A stretch of 64,000 bases of DNA from Bryobacteraceae bacterium (GCA_019752335.1 JAIEMJ010000015.1:62001-126000); one strand, 5' to 3'; shown: positions 44,645 to 54,279, counted from the stretch's first letter. Translations and numbers: made by a program. The notes: a model not told the origin generated them from the sequence alone.

Positions 44645-46585
44645 ATGCGCCGCCCATGGCTGGTGGCCTTCGCCTTCACTTACTCATTGTCCGGCGCGGC
44701 GGACGAAGCCCCCGGTTGGTTAAAGGAGCTTACTTCGGTCGCCATCCCGTCTCAAGGTCCGAAGGTGCCAGCGTATGTTCTGTGGAATGAACAAGCCATT
44801 ACCGTGGAGCCGACTGGCCGCAAAGTCATTGCGCGGCGCTTCGCCGTGAAGATTCTGAACGCGGAGGGCCGGCGCTATGGACAGGCGGTAGAAGGGTTTC
44901 TGGTGGGCTCCAGCCGTGTACGTGACCTGCGGGCCTGGGCGATTTCGCCATCCGGCCAGGTGAAAACTTACGGGAAGGACGCCGTCATTGAACGCGGCAT
45001 GGTGACGGACGACTTCTACAGCGACGTTCGCGTCCGCCAGATTTTCGGCGCCGTGGACCCCGGTAGTACTTTCGGCTTCGAGTCCACCGTGGAGGACTCT
45101 TCGGTGTTTCTCCAAGCTGCGTTCGGTTTTCACTACGGAATACCCGTGCATTGCTCCCGTTTCTCGGTGACGTTGCCGCCCGGCTGGCAACTGCAGGCGA
45201 CTGTGCTCAACCAGGACAAGTTGGAGCCTACGGTGGAAGGCGCGACGCAGACCTGGGAGATGCGCAAGCTGGAATTCTACGACGACGAGCCGGCCAGTCC
45301 TGGCTTGGGTAAATACGGGGTGCGCATCGCCGTCAGCTTCCTTCCGCCCGAGGGGACGAGCGCGGGCCGCGTCGTGCGGGACTGGGTGGACGTTTCGCGT
45401 TGGATGTCGGAACTCGGCGATCCGGCCGCGACGCCGGAACCCAGCGTCGTCGCCAAGGCGACGCAACTCACCAGTGGCCTGATGAACGAGCGCGAGCGGC
45501 TGCAAGCCCTGGCCACCTACGCGCAGTCGATCCGTTACGTGTCGATCCAACGCGATCTGGGTCGCGGCGGCGGCTATCAGCCGCATCCGGCCAAGGATGT
45601 GCTGGCGAAGTCCTATGGCGATTGCAAGGATAAGTCCGTGCTGATGCGCTCGATGGCCCAGTCCCTGGGCTTTACCACGTACGGCGTCAGTGCCTTTTCG
45701 GGGGATCGCGATGCCGTCCGGCCGCAGTGGGCCTCGCCGTATCAGTTCAACCACGCCATCATGGCGATCCGCGTCGCCGACTCGACGGACGCGCCCTCCG
45801 TGATGAACGTCCCCAAGCTTGGGCGTCTTCTCTTCTTCGATCCCACCGATCCTTACACCTCCTTCGGCAACCTGCCGATCTACGAACAGGGCAGCTTCGT
45901 CCTGATCGAAGCCGGTGACCAAGGGCAGTTGGTGCAACTCCCGCTGGCCCCGCCCTCGGCTAACCTCGTCGAACGCACCATCGCCCTCAAGGTGTTGCCC
46001 GACGGCGGCATGGCCGCCGATGTTACCGAGAAAAGCCAAGGCTACGCTGCATCGCGCGAGCGGGCGCGGTTGAAGCAGGCTGCGACGGACCAATACCGCA
46101 AGGGGGTGGAACGTTGGGTGGCGCGTTCCGTACCCGGCTCCACCATCACCAAGATGGAGCCGGAGGATAGTGCCACGGCTTTTACGCTACGCCTCGGCGT
46201 AACGGCTTCCATGTACGGCAAGCTGATGCAGAACCGGCTGCTGGTGTTCCGGCCCACGGCCGTGATGCGCGGCGGCGTGTCGCCTTTCACTGAGCCGAAA
46301 CGAACCCATCCGATCGTGCTCAATCCCGACGCCTTCACCGAACTCACCACCGTGTCGCTGCCCGAGGGCTTCACCGTGGACGAACTCCCCGATGCCGTCA
46401 CGGTGAAGACCGCCTTCGGTGAGTTTCGCTCGACCTATGAGGCCAAGGACGGCACGTTGCTGGTGCGCCGGTCACTCGAGGTGAAAGCGGCCACCCTGCC
46501 GCCCGAAAGCTACCGCGAAGTGAAGAGCTTCTACGATCAGGTGCAAGGCCACGAACAGGCACCCGTGGTCCTGCTAAAGCGCTAG
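44645..46585 (+). CDS. DUF3857 protein with transglutaminase-like domain
   Basis: A 646-residue exported paralogue of the preceding protein. Signal peptide (~1-18), DUF3857 (~35-220) and a transglutaminase/protease-like core with a complete triad: Cys327 in YGDCKDKS, His370 in FNHAIM, and Asp399 in LLFFDPT. A beta-rich C-terminal domain follows. The start codon directly abuts the preceding stop. Such proteins in Bacteroidetes and Acidobacteria are assumed periplasmic; the reaction is unknown (transglutaminase, peptidase or amidase are all possible). Confidence 0.9.
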   Translation: MRRPWLVAFAFTYSLSGAADEAPGWLKELTSVAIPSQGPKVPAYVLWNEQAITVEPTGRKVIARRFAVKILNAEGRRYGQAVEGFLVGSSRVRDLRAWAISPSGQVKTYGKDAVIERGMVTDDFYSDVRVRQIFGAVDPGSTFGFESTVEDSSVFLQAAFGFHYGIPVHCSRFSVTLPPGWQLQATVLNQDKLEPTVEGATQTWEMRKLEFYDDEPASPGLGKYGVRIAVSFLPPEGTSAGRVVRDWVDVSRWMSELGDPAATPEPSVVAKATQLTSGLMNERERLQALATYAQSIRYVSIQRDLGRGGGYQPHPAKDVLAKSYGDCKDKSVLMRSMAQSLGFTTYGVSAFSGDRDAVRPQWASPYQFNHAIMAIRVADSTDAPSVMNVPKLGRLLFFDPTDPYTSFGNLPIYEQGSFVLIEAGDQGQLVQLPLAPPSANLVERTIALKVLPDGGMAADVTEKSQGYAASRERARLKQAATDQYRKGVERWVARSVPGSTITKMEPEDSATAFTLRLGVTASMYGKLMQNRLLVFRPTAVMRGGVSPFTEPKRTHPIVLNPDAFTELTTVSLPEGFTVDELPDAVTVKTAFGEFRSTYEAKDGTLLVRRSLEVKAATLPPESYREVKSFYDQVQGHEQAPVVLLKR

Positions 46586-47589
46586 CCTTCCGCCACCACG
46601 AACAGCGTTTGCCCCTTCACGGGCCGCGCGCTCAGGTGCATCATGATCAAGAACCCTTCGCGCGGCGCGCGGATTTCGAGCGCCTCCGACGAATGGTCAG
46701 CGAAGTCGTGCAGGCGCCCAACCAGGTCACCTTCCCGTACCGGATCGCCCGGAGCCAGCAACGGCTCCCAGACGCCCTCGCGCGGCGTGGGCACGTAGGC
46801 ATCCAGGTGCGGCGCGCGCACCAGCCGGGCCGGTGGCGACCCCACCGGGCGCACCGGCTCGAATTCGCCCTCCAACAGCCCGTAGTGGCGCAGCACGTTC
46901 TTGGTGCCCACATAGGCATGCCGCACTCCCAGCCGGTCCGTCGACGCGCCCGCGCCGAACTCGCTGCCGAGGGTGATCTTGCCTTCGGCCTCCGCTTCGT
47001 CGGTGAGCAGACCGTGCGCCATCGCCGAGGAGTACACCATGATGAAGGGCGTATCGAAGAGCCGGGCGGCGCGCTCGGTCTCGGCCTCTTGTGCGACGTC
47101 GGGGATGGGGTGAAAGGACGTGCAGTGCGGGAAGGCGCCTTCCATGCCGCCCGAGTGGATGTCGATCACGACGCGCCCCAGCGGGAAGATGCGCGTCTTC
47201 ACGAAATGCGCGATGCGCGAAGAGATCGTGCCGCGGGGATTGCCGGGAAAGGCGCGATTCATGTTGACGCCATCCAGCGGTGAGGTCCGCGTGTTGGCTT
47301 CGCAGGCGCTCTCGCTCAACCGCGGCATCAGGATGACGCGGCCGGTCATCTCCTCGGCCAGCAGGTCCGTGGCCAGGCGCTTCACGGCTACTTGCCCCTC
47401 ATACTCATTGCCGTGCGTGCCGCCGAAACAAATCACGCCATCTTGGTTGGGGCCCCGCAGGCCGTTGATCACCGTCAGCGGCACCACGGAGAAGCCCCAG
47501 GTGCCATCGAGCGGAAAGGCGAGCTGGTAGTGATGCTTGTCGGGGCGGGCGAAGTCAAGCTGGTTGAAGTCTTGGATCAGGGTCGGCAT
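46582..47589 (-). CDS. Succinylglutamate desuccinylase/aspartoacylase-family zinc deacylase
   Basis: A 335-residue member of the AstE/AspA (M14-like) family. Zinc ligands are visible in GGTHGNEYEG (His, Glu) and in VVIDIHSGG (His). GVNMNRAFPG and SEFGAG, which carries the catalytic Glu, are also present. The C-terminal ~80 residues form the barrel lid (RAPREGFLIMMHLSARPVKG). Likely cleaves an N-acyl amino acid or diamine (DoeB-like), substrate unproven. The ATG at 47589 follows the stop of the preceding gene by 1 nt. Convergent with the DUF3857 gene, 4-bp overlap. Confidence 0.9.
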   Translation of the reverse strand: MPTLIQDFNQLDFARPDKHHYQLAFPLDGTWGFSVVPLTVINGLRGPNQDGVICFGGTHGNEYEGQVAVKRLATDLLAEEMTGRVILMPRLSESACEANTRTSPLDGVNMNRAFPGNPRGTISSRIAHFVKTRIFPLGRVVIDIHSGGMEGAFPHCTSFHPIPDVAQEAETERAARLFDTPFIMVYSSAMAHGLLTDEAEAEGKITLGSEFGAGASTDRLGVRHAYVGTKNVLRHYGLLEGEFEPVRPVGSPPARLVRAPHLDAYVPTPREGVWEPLLAPGDPVREGDLVGRLHDFADHSSEALEIRAPREGFLIMMHLSARPVKGQTLFVVAEG

Positions 47590-47590
47590 C

Positions 47591-48778
47591 TTAGCTAAAT
47601 TCAATCGCACACGCTCTTTCCAGACGCGGCAGAAAGACCTCCGTCATGGCGGCGCGCTTGGCCACCTTCAGCGCCACCGGACTCGCGCCCGCCACATGCA
47701 GCAGCGCCCTCGTAAAGTGCCCCAGCGTGTGGAGCTGAATCTCTTCCGGCACGCTGACTCCGTAGTTCAGCAGCGTCACTACGTTGCCCCCACGGGTGCC
47801 GATAATGGCCGGCGCGTTCCACAAGCGCAAGGCGCGTTGGCGATGGGTGACCAGGTCGATCACGTCGAGCGCGAACTCGCTGGGCTCGGCGATGCGCTTG
47901 CGATACTCCACCACCTGCCCCTTGCCGAGAGCGAAGAAGCGCCGGTCCTCTTCTTCGCGCAGCGGTTTGGCGGCGGGATCGCGCCACCAGTCGCTGTCGA
48001 CGACGAGCAGTCCGCCGGCGGCTGCTTGCGCCAGCCACGGCGCCTTGTCGGTGGGCGGCGTAACGCTGGCTGCCACCAGGGCCTTGATGGCTGGCGACGG
48101 CTTCGGCGCTGTGGTTACCACTGCCGGGCTCGCGTTGCGGCGGCAGAGCAGGTTCACCAACTCGCGCGAGCCGCCGCGTCCGTCATAAAGCGCTGTCACC
48201 ACGGGCAGCGCCGGACGGCCGAACAACGCGCGATTCTGCTTGAGCCACGCCGACGTCTGGCCTAGCTTCGCCCATGCCGCGCGCGCCTTGGCGTCACCCG
48301 CGCGCAAGGCGCGCAAGTACCGATCTTCCACCTGCAGCGCGAAGTTGCCGCCCATCAGCCAAGCCTCGGCCAGGGCGATCTCCAGCGTCTCGAAAGCGAC
48401 CATACGCGTGGCGGCATCGCCGAGGTCATAGGCCAGCAAAGGCGTCTTGCTGGGCTCGAGCGCGCGCTGGCAAGCCACGAGATAGCCATTCGCATCCACC
48501 CAGGGCTCGGCGCTGGCGCTCGCTACTTCGCCATCCGGCGTGCGCCGCCGGCCCGCGCTCCGAATCCCAGGCCACAGCCCGCCCTTCACCGTCTCTAACT
48601 TGCCGGGCTCCAGCGGACCAGTAACGAGAATGCCCGCCGCCGCGCACGCCGTGGCGAACTCCGGCTGCGGTGTTTCGAGCCAAACCGCATCGATCTTCGC
48701 CGTCTGCAGCAGTGCGATGTCGCTCGTCTGCCCCTCGCGCCAATGCGCCACTACTTGTTTCCCAGGATCAAAGACCAT
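47591..48778 (-). CDS. Hypothetical protein, possibly TIM-barrel type
   Basis: A 395-residue soluble protein beginning MVFDPGKQVVAHWREGQTSDIALLQ. The first ~110 residues alternate strands and helices with short hydrophobic ends (IDAVWLETP, AGILVTGPLEPG), like the opening of a (beta/alpha)8 barrel; Ala-rich helices with many Arg follow. No catalytic motif can be pointed out and I do not recognise the family. Immediately upstream of the deacylase gene and divergent from the GMC oxidoreductase gene (42 bp between starts). Confidence 0.7.
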   Translation of the reverse strand: MVFDPGKQVVAHWREGQTSDIALLQTAKIDAVWLETPQPEFATACAAAGILVTGPLEPGKLETVKGGLWPGIRSAGRRRTPDGEVASASAEPWVDANGYLVACQRALEPSKTPLLAYDLGDAATRMVAFETLEIALAEAWLMGGNFALQVEDRYLRALRAGDAKARAAWAKLGQTSAWLKQNRALFGRPALPVVTALYDGRGGSRELVNLLCRRNASPAVVTTAPKPSPAIKALVAASVTPPTDKAPWLAQAAAGGLLVVDSDWWRDPAAKPLREEEDRRFFALGKGQVVEYRKRIAEPSEFALDVIDLVTHRQRALRLWNAPAIIGTRGGNVVTLLNYGVSVPEEIQLHTLGHFTRALLHVAGASPVALKVAKRAAMTEVFLPRLERACAIEFS

Positions 48779-48820
48779 CGCCTTCACTGTATCGCGCCTG
48801 GATTGTGATGGAATATAGCA

Positions 48821-50536
48821 ATGCCGCAGATTCCCCGCACCACCGAAGAGTACGACGCCGTCATCATCGGCTCCGGCGCCGGAGGCGGCACCGCCGCCCA
48901 TGTCCTCACCGCCAAGGGCCTGAAGGTCGCCCTACTCGAAGCCGGTCCTATGCTGGACCCCTACAAAGAATTCAAGGAGCACCAGTGGCCCTATGACGTC
49001 CCCCATCGCGGCGCGGACGAAGGCGGCGCCGAGTACTTCGGCAAGGGCAAGCCCTTCGGCTACTTCTCGACGACCAGCGGCGGCTGGGAACTCGAGGGCG
49101 AGCCCTACACCGTGGGCGAAGGCAGCCAGTTCACCTGGTTCCGCTCGCGCATTGTCGGCGGCCGCACGAATCACTATGGGCGCATGTCCTTCCGCTTCTC
49201 CGAGTACGACTTCAAGCCCTACTCGAAGGACGGGCTTGGCTTCGATTGGCCGATCTCTTACTCCGACATTGCGCCCTACTACGACAAGGCCGAAACCTTC
49301 ATCGGCATCGCTGGCTCCCGCGATGGCATCCCCAGTTGCCCGGACGGCCTCTTCCACACGCCGCCCCCACCGCGCGTACACGAATTGCTGGTGAAGAAGA
49401 GCTGCGACAATCTCGGCATCGCCTGCGTCGCCAATCGACGCGCGGTGATCACCAAGCCGCTCAACGGGCGGGCCGCCTGCCACTACTGCGGCCAATGCGG
49501 ACGCGGTTGCCAGACGGCGTCGGCCTATAGCTCGAGCCAGGTGCAAGTCTTCCCCGCCATGAAGACCGGCCTGTGCAAGGTGCTCGACATGGCCATGGCG
49601 CGCGAGGTGCTTACCAACGGCAACGGCAAGGCCACGGGTGTCCTCTACGTGGACAAACGCACCCGCGAACACAAGATCGTGCGCGGCAAGACGGTAATTC
49701 TCGCCGCCAGCGCCTGCGAGAGTTCGCGCATTCTGATGAACTCGAAGAGCAAGGAGTTCCCCAACGGCCTGGCCAATGGCAGCGGTATGCTGGGCCGCTA
49801 CTTGATGGATACGGTCGGCTTCGGGTTGAGCGGCTATGTGCCCGCGCTTGAAGGGATGCCGCACTACAACACCGATGGCTACGGCGGCGCGCATCTCTTT
49901 ATGCCTTGGTGGATGTGGGACAAACACAACAAGCTCGACTTCCCGCGCGGCTATCACATCGAGATCGGCGGCGGTTACGGCATGCCCGGCATCGGCAGCT
50001 TCCAGGGCGCCGCGCGCCGCTATGGCTACGGGGCCGAGATGAAGAAGCAGGCCCGCCTCGCCTATGGCTGCAACGTTGGCTTCGCCGGCCGCGGCGAGAT
50101 GATCCCGAACATCCACAGCTATACCGAGATCGACAACAACGTCGTCGACCAGTGGGGCATCCCCGTGCTGAAGTTCCACTTCAAGTGGACCGACTACGAG
50201 TGGAAACAAGCTCGCCACATGGAGAAGACCTTCGCCGACATCATCACCGGTATGGGCGGCCGCGTCACCGGCTTGAGCGCCGCGCAGCGCGAAGCCGACG
50301 GCATCTCGATCCCCGGCAGCATCATCCACGAAGTGGGCACCGCGCGCATGGGCGCCAGCGCCAAGACTTCCGTGCTGAATGGTTACTGCCAAACGCACGA
50401 AGTGAAGAATGTTTTTGTGATGGACGGCGGCTCCTTCGTCAGCAACCCCGACAAGAACCCGACGCTCACCATCAACGCGCTCGCCTGGCGCGCTTGTGAC
50501 TACTTGGCCGAAGAACTACGGAGGGGCAATGTCTAA
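48821..50536 (+). CDS. GMC-family flavin oxidoreductase
   Basis: A 571-residue FAD enzyme. The dinucleotide fold is at the N terminus (DAVIIGSGAGGGTAAHVL). The GMC signatures appear as GGRTNHYGRMSFRFSEYDF (second region) and the C-terminal VFVMDGGSFVSNPDKNPTLTINALAWRACDYL, with a likely active-site His in IHEVGTARMG. A Cys cluster (CHYCGQCGRGC, ~220-230) is typical of gluconate-dehydrogenase-type GMC proteins and might bind a cluster or be structural. It overlaps the next gene by 8 bp; together they resemble a sugar/gluconate dehydrogenase lacking its cytochrome subunit. Confidence 0.92.
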   Translation: MPQIPRTTEEYDAVIIGSGAGGGTAAHVLTAKGLKVALLEAGPMLDPYKEFKEHQWPYDVPHRGADEGGAEYFGKGKPFGYFSTTSGGWELEGEPYTVGEGSQFTWFRSRIVGGRTNHYGRMSFRFSEYDFKPYSKDGLGFDWPISYSDIAPYYDKAETFIGIAGSRDGIPSCPDGLFHTPPPPRVHELLVKKSCDNLGIACVANRRAVITKPLNGRAACHYCGQCGRGCQTASAYSSSQVQVFPAMKTGLCKVLDMAMAREVLTNGNGKATGVLYVDKRTREHKIVRGKTVILAASACESSRILMNSKSKEFPNGLANGSGMLGRYLMDTVGFGLSGYVPALEGMPHYNTDGYGGAHLFMPWWMWDKHNKLDFPRGYHIEIGGGYGMPGIGSFQGAARRYGYGAEMKKQARLAYGCNVGFAGRGEMIPNIHSYTEIDNNVVDQWGIPVLKFHFKWTDYEWKQARHMEKTFADIITGMGGRVTGLSAAQREADGISIPGSIIHEVGTARMGASAKTSVLNGYCQTHEVKNVFVMDGGSFVSNPDKNPTLTINALAWRACDYLAEELRRGNV

Positions 50537-51233
50537 CCTGTCGAACCTGGTACCGCTTGAGGCGCTCGACCGCCGCGCCGTTCTGAAACAGATCGCCCTC
50601 GGCGCCGCCGCCGCGGGCACCGTGGAAATGGCCGAAGCGCAGCACGTCCACGAAGCCACCGCCGCCGAGAAGGCCAAGGGCGCGTACAAGGTGAAGGAGT
50701 TCACCGCCGCCGAGTTCAAGACGCTGGGACGCCTGGCCCAGTTGATCGTCCCCGCCGACGACGTGTCCGCGAGCGCCCTCGAAGCCGGTGCGCCCGAATT
50801 CATTGACTTGCTTTCCAGCCAGAACGCCAAGCTCGCCGAGATCTTCCACGGCGGCTTAGCCTGGCTCGACGCCGAGATGAACCGCCGCTATGAGAAGAGC
50901 TTCGTCAACGCGACGGAAAAACAGCAAACGGAGATGCTCGACGCCCTCGTCGCCGCCGACAAGGTGGAGCGCACGCGCCTCACCGAAGAAGCCGGCTATC
51001 GCAAGAGCGGCCGCTACAACGACTTCACGAACTACACCGTCGCCCGCGCGGGCAGCCTGGGGCCCGGCGTGAAGTTCTTCGACTGGTGCCGCCGCATGAC
51101 GGTGGACGCGTTTTATACGAGCCCGATCGGCATCAAGGACATCGGCTTCGTCGGCAACGGCGCTTACACGAAGTACGAGACGCCGCAAGCGGCGATTGAC
51201 TATGCGATGAAGCGGAGTCCGTTTAAGGCATAA
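50529..51233 (+). CDS. Gluconate 2-dehydrogenase subunit 3 family protein
   Basis: A 234-residue protein with a twin-Arg N terminus (LDRRAVLKQIALGAAAAGTV) predicting Tat export, probably carrying the folded GMC partner along. The rest matches the subunit-3 layout: FTAAEFKTLGRLAQLIVPADDVSASALEAGAPEFIDLL and the C-terminal FFDWCRRMTVDAFYTSPIGIKDIGFVGN. GGAGGGG lies just before the ATG at 50529, which overlaps the GMC stop. A frame open from 50496 is ignored for that reason. Confidence 0.9.
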   Translation: MSNLSNLVPLEALDRRAVLKQIALGAAAAGTVEMAEAQHVHEATAAEKAKGAYKVKEFTAAEFKTLGRLAQLIVPADDVSASALEAGAPEFIDLLSSQNAKLAEIFHGGLAWLDAEMNRRYEKSFVNATEKQQTEMLDALVAADKVERTRLTEEAGYRKSGRYNDFTNYTVARAGSLGPGVKFFDWCRRMTVDAFYTSPIGIKDIGFVGNGAYTKYETPQAAIDYAMKRSPFKA

Positions 51234-51404
51234 CGGAGTGCAGCCATCAGCACGCGGTCCAGCATTTGAGTCACCTGGCTAGCCACCCGGACGCCGCGAG
51301 TCTGTTGGAGTTCGATGATAGCCTCAAGGAAGGCGTGACCCGCGAGGCAAACGCCTCTCGCCCTAGCTCTGGCCGGCGTCCCTTTCTAAGGCAGGTCCCA
51401 CTGG

Positions 51405-53174
51405 TTACTTCAAATAGAAGATCGGGCCGTGCGCGGCAAAAGGCAAGTGACTTCCCCGGGGCAGGAGAATGGCGTGCGGCCGGGCCACGGAAAAATGGTC
51501 GCACTGGCCGTCGGTAATCAGTAGGACCGGCCCCAGCTTTGGAAAATCCGGTGAACGCTCAATCAGGTCGATGCCGGGTTGCAGTACCGTGCCGCCACGT
51601 CCGCGCAGCCGGATTCGGTCGGCGATCATTTCGGGCGCCACGTAGCCCTGATCATAGGCTGCGGCATCGCAACAAACCAGCCGTACCAACGCCACGTCAC
51701 GCGAAATTGCGTAGCTGGCGATGGCGCCCAAAGCATTGCCGAGCAGGGCGCGGTCCATCGAGCCGGACGTATCGAGGACCACGCCAAACGTTCGCGCCTC
51801 GCGATCCGGAGGTGGAACGTAGCGCGGCATGGGGATCTCCGGATTGATGCCCTGCCGCCGGCTGGGTCGCGCGTACGTCCGTTGCGCGGCCAGTGCGGGG
51901 AAGAAGTGATCGAACCATTGCGCCAGCTTCACATCCCACGGGATGGGCGGCTGCGCGAGCGCGCGGATCTCTTCCACCAGGCCTGCGGGCAAATAGCCGC
52001 GGCCTTGGTCCTGGTGCCAAGCCAACCCCTGCGCTAGACATCCCCGGTAGAACTCGTCAAGCGTTACACCTTCTCCGCGCAGCCACGCACCCGGCTCATC
52101 GTCGATCACGTCCGTGAGTCCGTAGCCGCGCATGGTGATCAGTTTGCGATAGCGGCGCAAGTCCGTTACGATCAGGTCGTACACGGATTCTGCGGAGAGC
52201 CCGCGCAACGTTTCGTCGTAGAGCGCACGCTCCGGTATCCGGCCGATCTCCATCTCCCTCAGCCAAAGATTGATCACGTAATCGCAAGCGATGTTCCAAA
52301 GGTATGGGTCACGGCTTTCGCGGCGGACGTCATGCCGTAGCGCGGCGTGGAGAATCTCATGTGCGACCACGAAACGTAGCTCATCTCCTCGCAGCCCGGC
52401 TCCGGGATTGATGTAGATCTCCTTCAGGTACGGGTTCACGGCTGCGATGCTGATCTGCGAGCGCCGGCAGATTTGGGGGTCTTCGATAAACTCGAACGCC
52501 ACCACCATTGAGCCGAGCAGTGGATAGTGGTTGATGAACCATTCCCGGGCTCGCTGCAAGCCGGGAGATAGTGCCCGCTGGTCCGCGCGGGTTGTGCCTG
52601 GCGCACCCGCCACCTGATCCACCGCGGCCGTTACGGCGCTGCGTAGGCTTTCCGAAAACCGCCGCTCCCAAGTGGCGAGGTCGGTCTGGACGCCTTGCAT
52701 GTCGCTTTCGGTGGTCCCGGTAAGGTTGAGGCGCAGGAGGTCGCTCGAGATACCTTCCCGGCAGAAGTACGCATGCAACTCCGCTTCCGGTTTCACGGGC
52801 ACCAGCGCAAGGTCCACCTGGCACTCGTCCGGTGGCGTGCCAAAGCGCATGGCGGTCAGGAAGCGATGCACCACGACGTCGCACGCCAGATCCCACTCGC
52901 GTTGCCGGAATTTGTGCTGAAGATGGCCAAAGGCCAGATGTAAGAGCGCATGCGCGATTACGTAGGCCCAATTCTGCGGCGAGCCGCGCCGGTGCGGATG
53001 CACGTGTATCGCGCCGTTGCCGAAGACGTAGGCCCAGCCTTTCGCCGGAAAGAGGACACCTTCTCGCCGCACCGGCTGCCGGTGAGGTCCCTGCAATCCG
53101 CTGAACAACGGATGCGCCTGGATCAACGCCAGTCCCTCCGCATAGGCCTTAGCGGCTGGATCAGTTTTTGCCAT
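51405..53174 (-). CDS. DUF2201-type metallopeptidase and VWA-like protein
   Basis: A 589-residue cytoplasmic protein. Residues ~60-100 contain HALLHLAFGH, a zinc-motif-like segment that lacks the Glu. Residues ~275-285 contain an intact HEILHAALRHD (HExxH plus third His), followed by a second repeat of the ACDYVINLWL-type helix that also occurs after the first motif (ACDVVVHRFL). The C-terminal ~180 residues form a VWA-like domain with DTSGSM. The N-terminal half thus looks like a degenerate duplicate of the peptidase. It overlaps the MoxR gene by 14 bp. Confidence 0.88.
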   Translation of the reverse strand: MAKTDPAAKAYAEGLALIQAHPLFSGLQGPHRQPVRREGVLFPAKGWAYVFGNGAIHVHPHRRGSPQNWAYVIAHALLHLAFGHLQHKFRQREWDLACDVVVHRFLTAMRFGTPPDECQVDLALVPVKPEAELHAYFCREGISSDLLRLNLTGTTESDMQGVQTDLATWERRFSESLRSAVTAAVDQVAGAPGTTRADQRALSPGLQRAREWFINHYPLLGSMVVAFEFIEDPQICRRSQISIAAVNPYLKEIYINPGAGLRGDELRFVVAHEILHAALRHDVRRESRDPYLWNIACDYVINLWLREMEIGRIPERALYDETLRGLSAESVYDLIVTDLRRYRKLITMRGYGLTDVIDDEPGAWLRGEGVTLDEFYRGCLAQGLAWHQDQGRGYLPAGLVEEIRALAQPPIPWDVKLAQWFDHFFPALAAQRTYARPSRRQGINPEIPMPRYVPPPDREARTFGVVLDTSGSMDRALLGNALGAIASYAISRDVALVRLVCCDAAAYDQGYVAPEMIADRIRLRGRGGTVLQPGIDLIERSPDFPKLGPVLLITDGQCDHFSVARPHAILLPRGSHLPFAAHGPIFYLK

Positions 53175-54228
53175 CGGGCTTTTTCACTACCAGGCGGGGC
53201 AGGTCGCGCACCACCTCCACCAGAAACCAGTTGGGCAGCGCCTGATCGCCTTCTTCGGCCACCACTAACTGAGCCAACTCCAGCGAGATCGTGGCCAGCT
53301 CTTTCAGTAGTCCCTTGCCCGTGTGCGCCAGCTCACGGTGATGCGCGGCAATCTCTTCCCGGCGCAACGGAAGATTTTTCGATAGATGCGCCCGGAAGGA
53401 CTGCGCGAGGAAATAGAGAATATCCCGATCGCCCGCATCGGAGGGCCAACGCAAGTCCCCCTTCATAATGCCGTCGAGTTGAAAGCGGCTCCGCAGGTGG
53501 CGGACGAAGGTCTTGAACTGTCCGGCGTGTTCCGGCGAGACACAGCCGAAGGCCAGAGCCGCGATGGTCTCGTCGGCGTGCGGTTCCGCGTACTCTTTCA
53601 GCACGTCGGAGAGCATGTGCCAGGAACGCGGGCTGGAGAAAGTCTCTTCGTGCTTGGGGGGCTGCTGCCAGAGATGGTCGGGGCGCGTGCGAATGTAATC
53701 AAGCACCAGCGGGTGTACTTCGCTCTCCTCGGCCCAAGCCAACCAATCGCGATGAGACACCTTCAGGTGGACGTGGATCATGCGATTGATCAACGCGGAC
53801 GACATCGGTTTGACGATGGCGGCATCTTGCGCGCGATTGCCCGCGCCAATCACCACCGAGCCTGGCGGCAATACGAACTCCCCAATCCTGCGCTCATGAA
53901 TGAGGGAGTAGAATGCCTTCTGTACCTCCGGCGAACAGGCATTCAGTTCGTCAAGGAAAAGACAATAGGGCTTTTCGCGGGCAATCATGGACGGCGGACA
54001 GAACCGGCTGACGCCGTTGGTGATCTGCGGCACGCCGATGAGATCTTCAGGCGCCAGTTGGCTGCCGAGCAGCGAAACGCAGTCGAGCCCCACCTCGTGC
54101 GCGAAGCGCTGCACAAGCGCGGACTTTCCCACGCCAGGGGGGCCCCAGACAAACACGGGCCGCACGGGGGCTACGTGCAGGAGAAAATCGAGCAGTTGGT
54201 TCTGCGAGAGAGTGACGGCCGAATTCAT
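53161..54228 (-). CDS. MoxR-type AAA+ ATPase
   Basis: A 355-residue ATPase: Walker A GPPGVGKS (29-36), Walker B CLFLDEL, sensor-1 Asn in VIGAGNRAQD and the helix-rich lid. MoxR ATPases act as chaperones for metal insertion or complex assembly, usually with a VWA partner, here the overlapping downstream gene. The pair resembles the MoxR/DUF2201-VWA systems found scattered in many bacteria, some in conflict-system neighbourhoods. No further effector gene is adjacent. Confidence 0.92.
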   Translation of the reverse strand: MNSAVTLSQNQLLDFLLHVAPVRPVFVWGPPGVGKSALVQRFAHEVGLDCVSLLGSQLAPEDLIGVPQITNGVSRFCPPSMIAREKPYCLFLDELNACSPEVQKAFYSLIHERRIGEFVLPPGSVVIGAGNRAQDAAIVKPMSSALINRMIHVHLKVSHRDWLAWAEESEVHPLVLDYIRTRPDHLWQQPPKHEETFSSPRSWHMLSDVLKEYAEPHADETIAALAFGCVSPEHAGQFKTFVRHLRSRFQLDGIMKGDLRWPSDAGDRDILYFLAQSFRAHLSKNLPLRREEIAAHHRELAHTGKGLLKELATISLELAQLVVAEEGDQALPNWFLVEVVRDLPRLVVKKPDGKN

Positions 54229-54279
54229 AGGTCCGCTTTGGCGTGGTGAAACTAGTGTAACTGGCAGGCCAAGGGGGGG

